Positions 1 through 9,339 are shown, numbered from the stretch's first letter. The stretch: 64,000 nucleotides of DNA from DATGFK01 sp040007395 (GCA_040007395.1 JBDTVG010000164.1:8388-72387); one strand, 5' to 3'. Program-made: numbers and translations. Notes: generated by a model not told the origin, from the sequence alone.

Positions 1-656
1 TCGCTGGCGGCACTGGCTGGACTACCCATAATCTGTTCCGGCGACATATAGGTCGGTGTGCCGACGATGCGCCCTTCGCCTGTTAGGGTGTTGCCTGTCC
101 CCATCAGGTGCGCGATCCCGAAGTCGCCCAAGAAGGCGTTGCGCTGGTTATCCAGCAGCACATTAGCAGGTTTCAGATCGCGATGGATCACGCCCTGACG
201 ATGCGCGTAATCCAGCGCTTCACCGATCTGGTCAAGCAATCGTGAGATTTCTTCCAATGGCAGTGGGTGATTTTCGACAATGTAATCTGCCAAACTGCCG
301 TTCAACAATCGTGTGACGAGATACAGGTGATCCTCGGCCTGCCCGAAGTCGATCACGGGCAGGATATGGACGTGTTCCAGCGAGGCGGTCATCCGGGCTT
401 CACGCTCGAAGCGAGTGTAGAAGGTCGGGTCTTTGTGCCGCAAATTCTGCCGGATCACCTTGATCGCCACATCACGCTGGATTGAGCCTTGGTGAGCGAC
501 ATAGACTGTCGCCATGCCACCTTGTCCCAACAATCGCAGGATCTTGTAGCCGCCTAGCGTTTGCCCGATCAGCACCGCTTCGGCGGATTGGGTATCAATG
601 CTGCGATCAACGTCATTATCAGGTTTTGTCTCACGGTCTTCACGATCTACTGCCAT
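1..656 (-). CDS. Serine/threonine protein kinase, N-terminal part (cut by window edge)
   Basis: Hanks-type kinase, presumably phosphorylating Ser/Thr of partner proteins at the membrane or in the cytosol. The visible 218 codons hold a glycine loop (residues 44-49, GQGGMA), the ATP lysine (K66 in VAIK), the catalytic loop HRDLKPAN (158-165), DFG (178-180) and the start of the activation segment with SPEQ; the rest lies beyond base 1. The ATG at 656 follows the TGA of the upstream CHAT gene by one base, so the two are translationally coupled; a G-rich stretch inside the CHAT 3' end serves as ribosome site. Any C-terminal sensor domain cannot be seen. Function is known from the family; linkage to the CHAT protein is inferred from the junction. 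Confidence 0.93.
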   Translation of the reverse strand, partial: MAVDREDRETKPDNDVDRSIDTQSAEAVLIGQTLGGYKILRLLGQGGMATVYVAHQGSIQRDVAIKVIRQNLRHKDPTFYTRFEREARMTASLEHVHILPVIDFGQAEDHLYLVTRLLNGSLADYIVENHPLPLEEISRLLDQIGEALDYAHRQGVIHRDLKPANVLLDNQRNAFLGDFGIAHLMGTGNTLTGEGRIVGTPTYMSPEQIMGSPASAAS

Positions 657-657
657 G

Positions 658-3600
658 TCATCCCCGCCCGGTCAAAATAAAAGGTGCCCAATAGTATGGG
701 CTAGCATAGGGCGTTTTGCCATCGCTATCCTTGAAGGTTCGCACGGTAGCTTGGGCGGATTGCAAGGCTTCGGTGATGCCCATGCCTTTGGCGCGGGCTT
801 CAAAGAAGGCTTTCATCAGCAATCCCGTTGCTTTATCGTCCACACTCCACAGGCTGGCTAGGACGTTCGGCGCTCCCGCATAGAGAAAAGCGCGGTTCAG
901 CCCAGAGAATTCATCCCCGGCGCTTAACTTGCCGACAGCCGTTTCGCAGCCACTCAATACAACCAGTTCGGTTTTTTGGGTCAAGTCCAGCCGATAGATT
1001 TTGTAAGCGTCAAGCTCGCCAGTTTCGCCATCGCCGGGAGTCAGGTGCAGCGCCGAAAACAATGGATTGCGCTGGTTAAACGTCCCGTGCGCCGCGATAT
1101 ACAACACCCCAGCCTGACTGCCTTTCTGCCAGATCTCCGCTTCTTTGGCATCGGAGCCAATATAGACTTGCCCGCCAATGATGCTGGTCACTTGTTTCAC
1201 TTCGTCTTCGGCAAAGGGCAGCGGCTTGAAGCCTTCGGAAACTGGATTGCCTAGCGCTAGCAGGTCGCCGGGTTTCGCCACTTTTTCGGGCAAGTGCAGC
1301 AGCGCATTGGCGCTCGGTGTATAGCTGATCGCGTAGTTCTCGCCGAGCAGGTGGCTAGCATCAACGGGCAGCGCCGCAAACGGTAGATAGTTCAAGACAT
1401 TGTGTGGCGCGACGATCAACCGTTTAGTGGTTAACTGTGATACGAGCGGCTGGATCAGCCACTTGGAGAGGTCATCTAATCCGGCGGCTTGCTTCTCATC
1501 GGCGCGGAAGCGGGTGATCGCGTCGTTAAGCTGCGGCTGAGTCACATCCAGCGACACGAGGGCGAAATTGCTCTTGGTGATGATAAACGCATAGGTCTGC
1601 GTATCGGTAGTGTAGTAACTCAGCAGCGTTGTATCGGCCTCCAACGCCGCTTGGATCTGCGCTACTGGGGCGACCTCGACGGCGGTAAGCGTCGTCAGGG
1701 TCGGATCGGTAGCTTGCATCCGTGCAAAGAGCGCTGCGTAATCCGACTCGGCTTGCTGCAACTGAGTCCGCAGTCGGGTAATGCGCTCTTTATCGGGTGG
1801 ATTGTCGCTCTGTGCTGCTGTAAACAGTCCACGCAGTGCCTCGACGTTCTGACGCAGGGCGTTGTCCTTTTGCAATAGGTCGGCGGAAGCGCCCTTCCGT
1901 AAGTCTACCGGGCCAACGGCTAACTGATCGAGGAAGGCACGGGCGCGGGCGCGTTCGGCGATGGCAAAGGCTTCGTCGTAGCGTTTCTGGCTGATCAGCA
2001 GTTTGAGGTAGTCGGCGTAGATCCACGCATAATTGGCAGCAAATTGGGAAGTCAGGCTTTCGGACTGGAAGCCGCGCTGGGTAGCCTCGACCTGATTCAC
2101 GGCGTTGGCAAAGGATTGCGTTGCCACAGTGGGTTCATTGCTAGCAGCGGTAATCTGTCCGATACGGGCATACAGTCGGGCGATGGCTTCCTTATTGCCG
2201 ATTTGTTGGGCAAAAACCAGCGCTCGATAGTAGGTTATCGTCGCGGCGGCAGCATCGGTTTGGGCTTGCAGCGCCGCTTGAGCCTCCAATACTTCGATAC
2301 TCAGGCGCGGATCTTTGGCGTTCGTAGCGATATTCAATGCCTGATTGTAGCTATTAAGTGCGCCGCTGGCACTCGGTTTGTCGCCCTTGAGCGCCAGATC
2401 GCCCAACGCGGTGAGTGCCTTGACTTGTGAGGTCACGTCGCGAGCGCTTTGGGCGGACTGGTTGGCTTTGGTCAGCGAATCTTTCGCATCTTTGAGCAGA
2501 TCGCGCTTAAGCTGGAGTTGCCCTAGACCTAGCAAGGCACGCCCTAACTGCTGCGATAGTTTGGGTTTGGCCTGATCCGCGAGATCGGCGGCGTGGCTGT
2601 AACTGCTGATGGCGTTGTCTTCACTATCAAGTTGCAGATAAACATCACCAACCCGCAGCGTTGTGTTGATCAACAACACTTGATCGTCAATCGCGGTGGC
2701 TTGATCGACGGCCTGTTGCAGCCCGGTGAGTGCTTCTTCGGTGCGACCCAATACAGCCAGCGGGATACTCAATTGGATGTTCGTATCAATAAGCTTGGTC
2801 TGGTCCAGCTTGATCAGATCCGTGTCAGGAGTCGCTTGGGCTTGCGCGTCCTTGATCGCTTTTTCATAGTAGGCGCGGCGTTTGGTCAGCGGATCGATAG
2901 AGTCGCCGTACATACCGAGTTTCTGATAGGCGTTGGCAAGCCCCGCCAGCACATCGGGATAGATCACGTTTGTCTCGAAGTCTTTGCGCGATTCAATCGT
3001 CTGATACTTTTCGATGGCCTCACGCGGGCGGCCTAGCAGCACCAGATTATCACCAATCAGCCGCATATTCTGCAATTGCGCCTGCGTGCCTTCCCACTCC
3101 ATCCCCAACGGCGGGGCTAGATTCGGCGGCGGGTCGGTGCGGGCAAAGGCGATCTCGGCCTGCTGCAAATAATACAGAGCAAGGTCGGGCTGCGTGCCGA
3201 TGAGCGAGTACATGCGCCCTAAATAGTGCGTGCTGTACGCCGTGTAGGTCACATAGTTGCTAAAAATCTGCCCGCCGATCCAGCTTCGATCTCCCAAGAT
3301 TTGTGAGATCGCAGGTCGCAGATCGCTAATGGCTTTCTGTGCGAGTACCGGATCGCCTTTGCGCCATGCCAGCATTGCGTTAGCCACGCCGCGCCATTCG
3401 TTAGCATTGGCACAGGTATTTGCCTGAGCAGCCAGATCGTTCATTAGGTCTACGATGTTGACCGTATCATCCTTGATCGAACCATTATCTAATCGTTGGA
3501 TAAATTCCATTTCCGACTGGCAGGGGTGATCCCAACCGTAGCCATAGCCGCCCGGTTTGCCGTCTTTGTGCGCCTGAGCGACTTTCTTGTACCACTCAAT

Positions 3601-4416
3601 CGCCGAAACGCCGCCGTAATCGGTTCCCTCGAAGAGCCACTCATTGACCCCAAGATGCCAATACGCTGCCGATTGTCGATAGGTGTCACCGACTAAGCCA
3701 AAAGCGTTGGCGGCTTTAGTGAACATATCTAGCGACTTGAAGGTAAAGGCGCGGAATGGCTCTGTCCGAAAAGCTGCAAAGAAGTTTGCGCTGTTGTAGG
3801 TGGTCATCAAACTGTTAGCGCGGACAATGTAGGACTGACCCCATGTCCAGTACATCCAGCCCTTGCCCTGAAGTTTATCGGGCAGCGACTTGGCAACTTC
3901 AACCGCTTGCGTGAAGTAATCCGTCATGGGCGCAAAGGATTCGTCTGTGCCTTTGCTGTTATCAAAAGCCCGTTCGCTAATATCCGTCGGCCTGACAGGT
4001 GCAACCACTTTACCAAAAGCAGAGCGCCCCAAGCCGACCAACGCCCGAAACTCAAAGTTGAGCATCTGTGGCGTATCGCGGTCATTGATGAACGCATCGT
4101 TGACTTTATACTTGCGTACACTATCGAGTGCCGCCGTAAAAGCCGTGTTCGCATCATCGAATTTCAGGTTGATAAACCCAACATCCCCTTTGTTTAGATT
4201 CTGGGTAATGTCGTTGGTAATTTTGAATTTAGTCTGCGCGTCGATCCCGCCCAACGGTGTGGGGCTAGGGGTGCGCGTAGCGGTTGGAGTTTTCGTGTTT
4301 GTAGGCGTGCGGGTGTTTGTCTGAGCCGCCGCTGTTTCTGGCAGCAGACTTAACCCGACCAATACGAGCAATAATCCGACGAATGCCGCGACCAGTAGTG
4401 ACCGATGCTTATGCAT
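658..4416 (-). CDS. Secreted or membrane-anchored TPR protein with C-terminal CHAT protease domain
   Basis: 1252 residues. A signal peptide or anchor (about 1-31, ending near AAA) and a Thr/Pro-rich stretch are followed by a long helical TPR-like region (about 60-850), a coiled-coil-like segment (about 850-920) and a CHAT domain. CHAT is a caspase-like cysteine peptidase fold; the expected His (H1110 in AAHG) and Cys (C1157 in SGCET) are both present, so it should be active. The ATG at 4416 has GGAG seven bases upstream. It lies 27 bases after the PD40 gene and one base before a Ser/Thr kinase gene, so the three read as one operon. TPR-CHAT proteins are common in cyanobacteria and Chloroflexota; targets are unknown. 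The predicted export means the peptidase may act outside the membrane. Confidence 0.93.
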   Translation of the reverse strand: MHKHRSLLVAAFVGLLLVLVGLSLLPETAAAQTNTRTPTNTKTPTATRTPSPTPLGGIDAQTKFKITNDITQNLNKGDVGFINLKFDDANTAFTAALDSVRKYKVNDAFINDRDTPQMLNFEFRALVGLGRSAFGKVVAPVRPTDISERAFDNSKGTDESFAPMTDYFTQAVEVAKSLPDKLQGKGWMYWTWGQSYIVRANSLMTTYNSANFFAAFRTEPFRAFTFKSLDMFTKAANAFGLVGDTYRQSAAYWHLGVNEWLFEGTDYGGVSAIEWYKKVAQAHKDGKPGGYGYGWDHPCQSEMEFIQRLDNGSIKDDTVNIVDLMNDLAAQANTCANANEWRGVANAMLAWRKGDPVLAQKAISDLRPAISQILGDRSWIGGQIFSNYVTYTAYSTHYLGRMYSLIGTQPDLALYYLQQAEIAFARTDPPPNLAPPLGMEWEGTQAQLQNMRLIGDNLVLLGRPREAIEKYQTIESRKDFETNVIYPDVLAGLANAYQKLGMYGDSIDPLTKRRAYYEKAIKDAQAQATPDTDLIKLDQTKLIDTNIQLSIPLAVLGRTEEALTGLQQAVDQATAIDDQVLLINTTLRVGDVYLQLDSEDNAISSYSHAADLADQAKPKLSQQLGRALLGLGQLQLKRDLLKDAKDSLTKANQSAQSARDVTSQVKALTALGDLALKGDKPSASGALNSYNQALNIATNAKDPRLSIEVLEAQAALQAQTDAAAATITYYRALVFAQQIGNKEAIARLYARIGQITAASNEPTVATQSFANAVNQVEATQRGFQSESLTSQFAANYAWIYADYLKLLISQKRYDEAFAIAERARARAFLDQLAVGPVDLRKGASADLLQKDNALRQNVEALRGLFTAAQSDNPPDKERITRLRTQLQQAESDYAALFARMQATDPTLTTLTAVEVAPVAQIQAALEADTTLLSYYTTDTQTYAFIITKSNFALVSLDVTQPQLNDAITRFRADEKQAAGLDDLSKWLIQPLVSQLTTKRLIVAPHNVLNYLPFAALPVDASHLLGENYAISYTPSANALLHLPEKVAKPGDLLALGNPVSEGFKPLPFAEDEVKQVTSIIGGQVYIGSDAKEAEIWQKGSQAGVLYIAAHGTFNQRNPLFSALHLTPGDGETGELDAYKIYRLDLTQKTELVVLSGCETAVGKLSAGDEFSGLNRAFLYAGAPNVLASLWSVDDKATGLLMKAFFEARAKGMGITEALQSAQATVRTFKDSDGKTPYASPYYWAPFILTGRG

Positions 4417-4443
4417 AGAATTCTCCCTCAGCGCTCAATAAGT

Positions 4444-5493
4444 TCAGGGGGTAGGAGTAGGCTGCCACGAAGAACATCCCCCAGTAAAGACATTGGTAAC
4501 GAGGTGTATCTCGTCCCCGGACAATTTGACAGTATAGATTCCACGCTGAATATCACGATCCGACGTGAACACCAGATATTGTCCATCAGGCGACCACGAT
4601 GGCGCATAACTTGACGCAGTGTCATTCTTTAAGACGCGATGCAAATTTTGTCCATCGGCATCCATAATATAGAGTGTCAGGTTGCCATCTTTGCTGCTGG
4701 CAAAGGCGATCTGCTTGCCATCGGGCGACCAATGAGGCCAGACCACATCTCGCGAAAAATAATTATCGGTATTCAAAGTAATGGCGCGATCTGAGTCGGG
4801 CAGGGCAACAAGTTGCTTGAGGTTTTGCCCATCAGCACCTACCGTGACGATCCCGATTTTGCCCTCTTTATCCAGTGCCAGCCCAACGAAAGTGGTGCCA
4901 TCAGGCGACCAGTCAAGATTGAGAAACGATCCACCGTCACTATTGATCGTCGTCAGGTTCTTGCCATCTACCCCGACAATATAGAACGGCCCGCCATTAA
5001 TTCCAGTGAACGCTACTTGTTTCGCATCAGGCGACCATGTTGTACTGCCCGAAGGGAAGTCAGTCCTCATATCGCCCTTCTTGACAGTGGGGCGCTGCCC
5101 ATTGCCAAAGCCATCGGTTGTGTATAACTCGAAAGTTAGGCTCCCGCCGATAGTCGCAATATGCTTGCCGTCCCGCGAATAGCTTGGGCAGAAGTAAATA
5201 AACTGGCGGCTGTTACCGATCTTGCGTCGGTTTTTGCCGCTGGTGTTGACCAGATACAGATCCGCCCCATCGCGAAAGACTAGCTGCCCCTTGTCCAGTT
5301 CGGGCGGCAGTGTCACCGTTGGAGTCGGTGAAGTATAGTAGGGTGGCGAAGCAGTCGGTGTAACACTTCCCAGTGCTGGCGTGCTCGTTGGCGTATTATC
5401 TTGAGCAGCCGTTGGTCGAATACCGTTCAAGCCTGACAGCGCCATGAGCACGCAAACCAGACTTGCAAGTAGAATGAGATAGCGTCGAGACAT
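4444..5493 (-). CDS. Secreted TolB-like PD40 (WD40-type) beta-propeller protein
   Basis: About 349 residues with a signal peptide, a Thr/Pro-rich linker and repeated PD40 blades recognisable by the recurring W-SPDGK/T-hydrophobic motif (for example WSPDAKQVAF, WSPDGKQIAF, WSPDGQYLVF). Such six-bladed propellers bind ligands or proteins and often sense cell-envelope state. I place the start at the ATG at 5493 because AAAGGAG sits seven bases before it; an upstream in-frame codon at 5517 lacks this. It is first in the operon with the CHAT-TPR and kinase genes. The exact partner is unknown. Confidence 0.9.
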   Translation of the reverse strand: MSRRYLILLASLVCVLMALSGLNGIRPTAAQDNTPTSTPALGSVTPTASPPYYTSPTPTVTLPPELDKGQLVFRDGADLYLVNTSGKNRRKIGNSRQFIYFCPSYSRDGKHIATIGGSLTFELYTTDGFGNGQRPTVKKGDMRTDFPSGSTTWSPDAKQVAFTGINGGPFYIVGVDGKNLTTINSDGGSFLNLDWSPDGTTFVGLALDKEGKIGIVTVGADGQNLKQLVALPDSDRAITLNTDNYFSRDVVWPHWSPDGKQIAFASSKDGNLTLYIMDADGQNLHRVLKNDTASSYAPSWSPDGQYLVFTSDRDIQRGIYTVKLSGDEIHLVTNVFTGGCSSWQPTPTP

Positions 5494-5582
5494 AAGCGGT
5501 CTCCTTTGGCAAGCCATCGTACACTGCTACGGACTGCGGTGAATAATAAATAGCAGCATTAAGTCTGCTCCTAATTAAACAC

Positions 5583-5610
5583 TAAATCCTTTGCGTGTGC
5601 AAAGGATTTA
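5583..5610. other. Perfect 12-bp hairpin with GTGT loop
   Basis: The arms 5583-5594 and 5599-5610 (TAAATCCTTTGC and its complement) are perfectly paired around a 4-base loop. It lies in the 276-base gap between divergent genes starting at 5493 (-) and 5770 (+), with an AT-rich run on its left side. A terminator makes little sense between divergent genes, so an operator, attenuator or mobile-element scar is possible. Confidence 0.6.
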
Positions 5611-5682
5611 GAAAAGGTATGTGATTGCTTAGTGTCGCCTGCACGAGCGCCATGCCGTAAGCCTTTTTGAGCATGTCTACCT

Positions 5683-5703
5683 GACTGATTATTATCATCA
5701 GTC
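5683..5703. other. Short inverted repeat upstream of the 5770 gene
   Basis: GACTGAT (5683-5689) and ATCAGTC (5697-5703) flank a 7-base AT-rich spacer, about 67 bases upstream of the 5770 start codon. It could be an operator for the + strand gene; nothing else supports a function. Confidence 0.35.
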
Positions 5704-5769
5704 GACTCGTGGTAATCCGTTTAGGTTGTATGATAACGTTAAGCGTTCTTTGAATACCGGAGTACCCTG

Positions 5770-6645
5770 ATGCTTCAATCATATTATCGGAAAATGCTAG
5801 ACGACTCGCACGTTTCGCGGGTGTCTACGAAACTGCCTGATGACATATTTCTGCTTAATCCAGAGCACGAGCAATATGTTATTGGACAATCACCTTTTCG
5901 GAAAACATTTAAGAATATTTTTATTTTATTCTCCTTTTTAATGCTCCTTAGTATTTTTTTTGGGCTAATTACGTTTCAGGGTCTGAGTCCTCTCTTGACG
6001 GCAATTCAAATTCAGCAATCTGGGATTCGGGTGCAGGCAGACGTTATTGGGGAGCGTATCATAACCTCGCGTGGCAACGGTCAAGCCAGCGTCTATTTAA
6101 TGCGCTATCAGTTCACAACGGCTTCAGGCCAAATTTCTGAGGTGGAACAGATTGTCAGCCGCAAAACGGCGACGCGATTCGAGGTGGGTGACTCGATTCC
6201 TGTAAAATACCTTGCTCACGATCCGAAACTCGCGGCTTTGACAGACCACGCCCAAGATAATGTCCTCAATTCAGGCAATATTCTTATCACCTTGACGGGA
6301 TGTATTGGATTGCTCATCACGTTGGGAACACTAGGATTCTTCGGTTGGCAGTTATGGTGGGAAAATCAATTTTTTACACATGGGCATTTGGTGATCGGGC
6401 ACGTTCTGGCGTGCCATGCCTATCTGGAAATCGCACCCAAAATGCGTCATGTTCATCTGCAAGGTGCCGGGCTTCGAGGGCGATATTTGATCGAGCTTTC
6501 CTATTCATTTCGCTCGCCAACTAGTCATACTATCCGATCCAAAGTGGAGCGTCAACGCAACGATTTGCGTAACGTTCCCCTGCCAGCGTTCGGTCAACAT
6601 ATCGCCGTTTTATATCTGAACGAAAAGCATTATAAGCTGCTCTGA
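5770..6645 (+). CDS. DUF3592-like membrane protein
   Basis: 291 residues. An N-terminal cytosolic stretch leads to a transmembrane helix (about 45-67), then a soluble region whose pattern (VQADVIGERI, QYRFTT-like strands, then VKYLAHDPKLAAL) matches DUF3592, a beta-rich domain of unknown function in bacterial membrane proteins. A second helix lies at about 170-195, followed by a second, more diverged copy of the same strand pattern ending in AVLYLNEKHYKLL. GGAG seven bases upstream supports the ATG. It stands alone, ahead of a bidirectional terminator. No enzymatic motif is seen. Confidence 0.85.
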   Translation: MLQSYYRKMLDDSHVSRVSTKLPDDIFLLNPEHEQYVIGQSPFRKTFKNIFILFSFLMLLSIFFGLITFQGLSPLLTAIQIQQSGIRVQADVIGERIITSRGNGQASVYLMRYQFTTASGQISEVEQIVSRKTATRFEVGDSIPVKYLAHDPKLAALTDHAQDNVLNSGNILITLTGCIGLLITLGTLGFFGWQLWWENQFFTHGHLVIGHVLACHAYLEIAPKMRHVHLQGAGLRGRYLIELSYSFRSPTSHTIRSKVERQRNDLRNVPLPAFGQHIAVLYLNEKHYKLL

Positions 6646-6726
6646 AAAACGAGGTAAATGCGAAGGCTTGATTAAAACGGTATGAGAGAACGAATTTTAC
6701 AGATGATAAACCACCCGATGTACATC

Positions 6727-6755
6727 GTTATCTCATCTGGCGGGTTTGATGACAC
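6727..6755 (-). pseudogene. Fragment resembling the 3' end of dnaN
   Basis: These 29 bases match 8242-8270 inside dnaN at 25 positions, all four differences being transitions. Read on the minus strand they encode VIKPAR-stop-DN where dnaN has VIKPAGRDN. Similarity fades on both sides, with an indel on the left. It looks like a decayed direct duplication about 1.5 kb downstream of the dnaN end; chance resemblance is not fully excluded. Confidence 0.45.
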
Positions 6756-6831
6756 TAGAGATAACGCTAAATCGTTAGATGAGCCAGCGCCAGAAAATAT
6801 CGAGGCGGGCAATTCTCATAATCCTGACCGC

Positions 6832-6861
6832 AAAAAAGCCCGCGACAATGCGGGCTTTTTT
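6832..6861. terminator. Bidirectional intrinsic terminator
   Basis: AAAAAAGCCCGC (6832-6843), loop GACAAT, GCGGGCTTTTTT (6850-6861). It is a GC stem followed by six T in either direction and lies between the convergent genes at 5770-6645 (+) and 6879-7928 (-), serving both. Confidence 0.95.
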
Positions 6862-6878
6862 GCCTACACTACGTCTAT

Positions 6879-7928
6879 CTAACGCGAACTACTAAATGCC
6901 TGTGTGAGTTGATCCGTAATATCAACGATTTTGCCTGTCCCCGCTGGAATATTGACGGTTCTACCAATTTTACTCAGAATCACAGTTCCTTGAGCGTTAA
7001 CTTGCGTGAGAGATTGTACTGAACCAGCGTAACCAGCATTGGTAAATAGCGGATCGATATATATCGAAAGTTTGAAAGCGAAGCCATGATACATTTGGTC
7101 ATCGGGCGTGACAAACCATGAATATTGGAAGGAAGTCCCCCGGATCATTTTTAGGGCAGCAGCAAGTTGGGCAGGATCATCCAAATTGGCTGCTCTAGGA
7201 GATTTTGTTAGCCCGGCGAGATACTGGGTTAGGAACAGCCTTTTCTCTTGCTCGTTCGTGATTTTGGCATAAGCCGCGCTTAAATCGAACACGACGGTCA
7301 TTTGCTTCGAACTTTTACCGTCGATCTTGGGTCCGGCTTGGCTTTTGCCTTGTAAGACATCCGTTATACAAGCACAAAGCTGCTGTGCATTAGCTGGGTT
7401 AAAGGCATCAACAAATTGGCTAAGATCGGAGCTTTGACCGAGGCTTCCCATCAGGCTGGAGAGCGAAACCGTTAACCAGCCTTGGTTTTTGTTGAGCTTG
7501 GCACTTTGAAAATACAACGTACCATCTACTAGTCTCAGATCAACTTGCCCATTGACGTTTAGATTTGGGACACCCGTAACCGCTAATTGCATAGTGGTCG
7601 CTAATTGCATTCCCTGCATTATGTCGGGGATGGTCAACTGTGTGATGCCAGCCGTGCTCGCTAGACCAGCACCTTTGGCAGAAAGAGTCACATTCCCATT
7701 TTTTTGAGAGCCAGATGTTTTGAGCGAAAGGTCATAGTTAACGTTGAATTGTTGCGGAACCCCCATATTGAGGGCCATCGCTGCCAAGAGCGTACAGTCC
7801 TTAGCGCTAAATCCAGTTGGGCAAGTAGTATCTTGAGCCGCTACCTTTTGCGAGATAAGACCATTTGATAAAAATACCAACATGACAAGCGTGAACAGCG
7901 CCAACCGAACATACCGAATTTTTAGCAC
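6879..7928 (-). CDS. Secreted protein of LppX/DUF6612-like type
   Basis: About 349 residues with a signal peptide (hydrophobic core LALFTLVMLVFL, cleavage near AAQD) followed by a soluble domain. The pattern of paired strands (long N-terminal strands, a short helix around the CACITD segment, then repeated strands ending in TVILSKIGRTVNIPAG) resembles periplasmic or lipid-binding folds of the LppX/LprG group, but I cannot assign a family firmly. I choose the GTG at 7928, which has GGAG seven bases upstream and makes the hydrophobic core start near the N-terminus; an in-frame GTG at 8006 lacks a ribosome site. Two cysteines (CACI) lie close together mid-protein. Confidence 0.8.
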   Translation of the reverse strand: MLKIRYVRLALFTLVMLVFLSNGLISQKVAAQDTTCPTGFSAKDCTLLAAMALNMGVPQQFNVNYDLSLKTSGSQKNGNVTLSAKGAGLASTAGITQLTIPDIMQGMQLATTMQLAVTGVPNLNVNGQVDLRLVDGTLYFQSAKLNKNQGWLTVSLSSLMGSLGQSSDLSQFVDAFNPANAQQLCACITDVLQGKSQAGPKIDGKSSKQMTVVFDLSAAYAKITNEQEKRLFLTQYLAGLTKSPRAANLDDPAQLAAALKMIRGTSFQYSWFVTPDDQMYHGFAFKLSIYIDPLFTNAGYAGSVQSLTQVNAQGTVILSKIGRTVNIPAGTGKIVDITDQLTQAFSSSR

Positions 7929-8132
7929 AAGATTACTCCACTCATCAGCAATAATCGCCTTTCTTAAAATTCCCATGAGTCTGATTGCCAAGTTTGATCC
8001 CGTCACATAATTTTAATTGGGAGCAATCTCGCTAAAAATCGTTTCTTGTTTCAATGTTGACTCGATTTTGCGTTTCGCCAGAGCACGCCACCCAGCACAA
8101 ATCTTTATTCTGTTAAACGGTTTTCTCAGGAT

Positions 8133-8170
8133 CAATTGTGGGGGAAACTCAAACGTTTCCCCCACAATTG
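8133..8170. terminator. Perfect 16-bp hairpin downstream of dnaN
   Basis: Arms 8133-8148 and 8155-8170 (CAATTGTGGGGGAAAC and complement) pair perfectly around a six-base loop. It lies 35 bases beyond the dnaN stop codon on the minus strand, so it is probably the dnaN terminator, although no strong T run follows. Confidence 0.8.
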
Positions 8171-8205
8171 TTTTCGATCCGATTGGAACGCTTGAGGCGA
8201 CTAAA

Positions 8206-9339
8206 TTACCGAACGCTCATGGGCATCACTACGTACACGTAGTTATCCCGTCCGGCAGGTTTGATGACACCGGGGCTAGCTGCACCGTTGGTCTCGATCA
8301 CGATCTGGTCTTCCGAAATCACGTTTAGCACGTCGAGCAGATAGCGGACGTTAAATGAGACTTCCAGACCGGGGCCATCGCTGGATACGTCGAGAGTCCA
8401 CTGGTTATCGCCCTTTTCCTGCGACTGAGCCATCATGACCATCTGGCCCGGAACCTTGTTATTTTCGCCGGGAGTGATCTTGACCCGAATGGTATAGGCA
8501 GACTCGCGAGCGAAGATCTCCGCCCATTTGCAAGCCCGCATCAGTTCATTGCTGTATACCCGTGTCGAGGTTGTGTGCGCGTGCGGGATAATCTGCTCAT
8601 AGTCTGGAAACTTACCATCGATCAATTGGGAAACCATGTCTACCGCTTCCAGATGGAACATCACCTGACTGCGCCCTTCCGGGACAGAGATATAGACTTT
8701 GGTATCATCGGGCGTAATAATGCGGCTCAGTTCGGAGAGCGTTTTCGCTGGAATGATCAAGGTCAAGGGAGTAGATACAGGGCTTTCAAGTTCGACGGTC
8801 TGCACCGCCAATCGATACCCATCAGCGGCGGCTAACGTAAAGGTGCTGTTTTCAAACTTGGCGAGTACCCCGGTCAGGATGGGGCGGTTATCTTCCTTCG
8901 CTGCCGAAAACGCTACCTGTTCTATCATGTCGCGTAGTGCATCAGCAGGAATTTCCACCCCCGTGTCCGCGTCGGCTTCGGGAACTGCCGGGAACTCTGT
9001 CGCGTCAATGCCTTTAATGTTGGTTGAACCACTGCCACAGCGCACGGTAAGCGTTTGGGTGCGTGGGTCAAGCTCCATATCGACTCGTTCTGGGGGTAAG
9101 GCATTAATCAGGTCAAAGAAGGTACGGGCAGGGACGGTCACTGCGCCTTCTTCCTCGACCTTCGCGCCAATATGTGTTGTAATCCCTAGTTCAAGGTTAG
9201 TCGCCGCGAGTTTGAGCCGCGAGTCTTCGGTAGAGATCAACACGTTACCCAACACGGGCATCGAAGGGCGGCTTGGGATCGCCCGGTTAACAATGCTCAA
9301 CCCTTTGACTAGGTTTTCTTGCAATACAGAAACACGCAT
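8206..9339 (-). CDS. dnaN: DNA polymerase III subunit beta (sliding clamp)
   Basis: 377 residues, the normal length. The ring-shaped clamp tethers the replicative polymerase to DNA. The N-terminus (MRVSVLQENLVKGLSIVNRA, then SRPSMPVLGN), the repeated clamp folds and the C-terminus ending in YVVMPMSVR are typical. The ATG at 9339 has a weak AGGA. No dnaA or recF is nearby, so this is not the usual origin cluster: the flanking genes are exported proteins on the same strand. A strong hairpin follows the gene. Confidence 0.97.
   Translation of the reverse strand: MRVSVLQENLVKGLSIVNRAIPSRPSMPVLGNVLISTEDSRLKLAATNLELGITTHIGAKVEEEGAVTVPARTFFDLINALPPERVDMELDPRTQTLTVRCGSGSTNIKGIDATEFPAVPEADADTGVEIPADALRDMIEQVAFSAAKEDNRPILTGVLAKFENSTFTLAAADGYRLAVQTVELESPVSTPLTLIIPAKTLSELSRIITPDDTKVYISVPEGRSQVMFHLEAVDMVSQLIDGKFPDYEQIIPHAHTTSTRVYSNELMRACKWAEIFARESAYTIRVKITPGENNKVPGQMVMMAQSQEKGDNQWTLDVSSDGPGLEVSFNVRYLLDVLNVISEDQIVIETNGAASPGVIKPAGRDNYVYVVMPMSVR

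Noticed and set aside
2593..3036. Open frames opposite the CHAT-TPR gene
   Set aside because: They lie wholly inside a well-supported gene on the other strand and show no family pattern.
6682..6882. 66-codon open frame on the + strand
   Set aside because: Its end runs through the bidirectional terminator and its middle is the dnaN-like fragment read on the opposite strand; no ribosome site.
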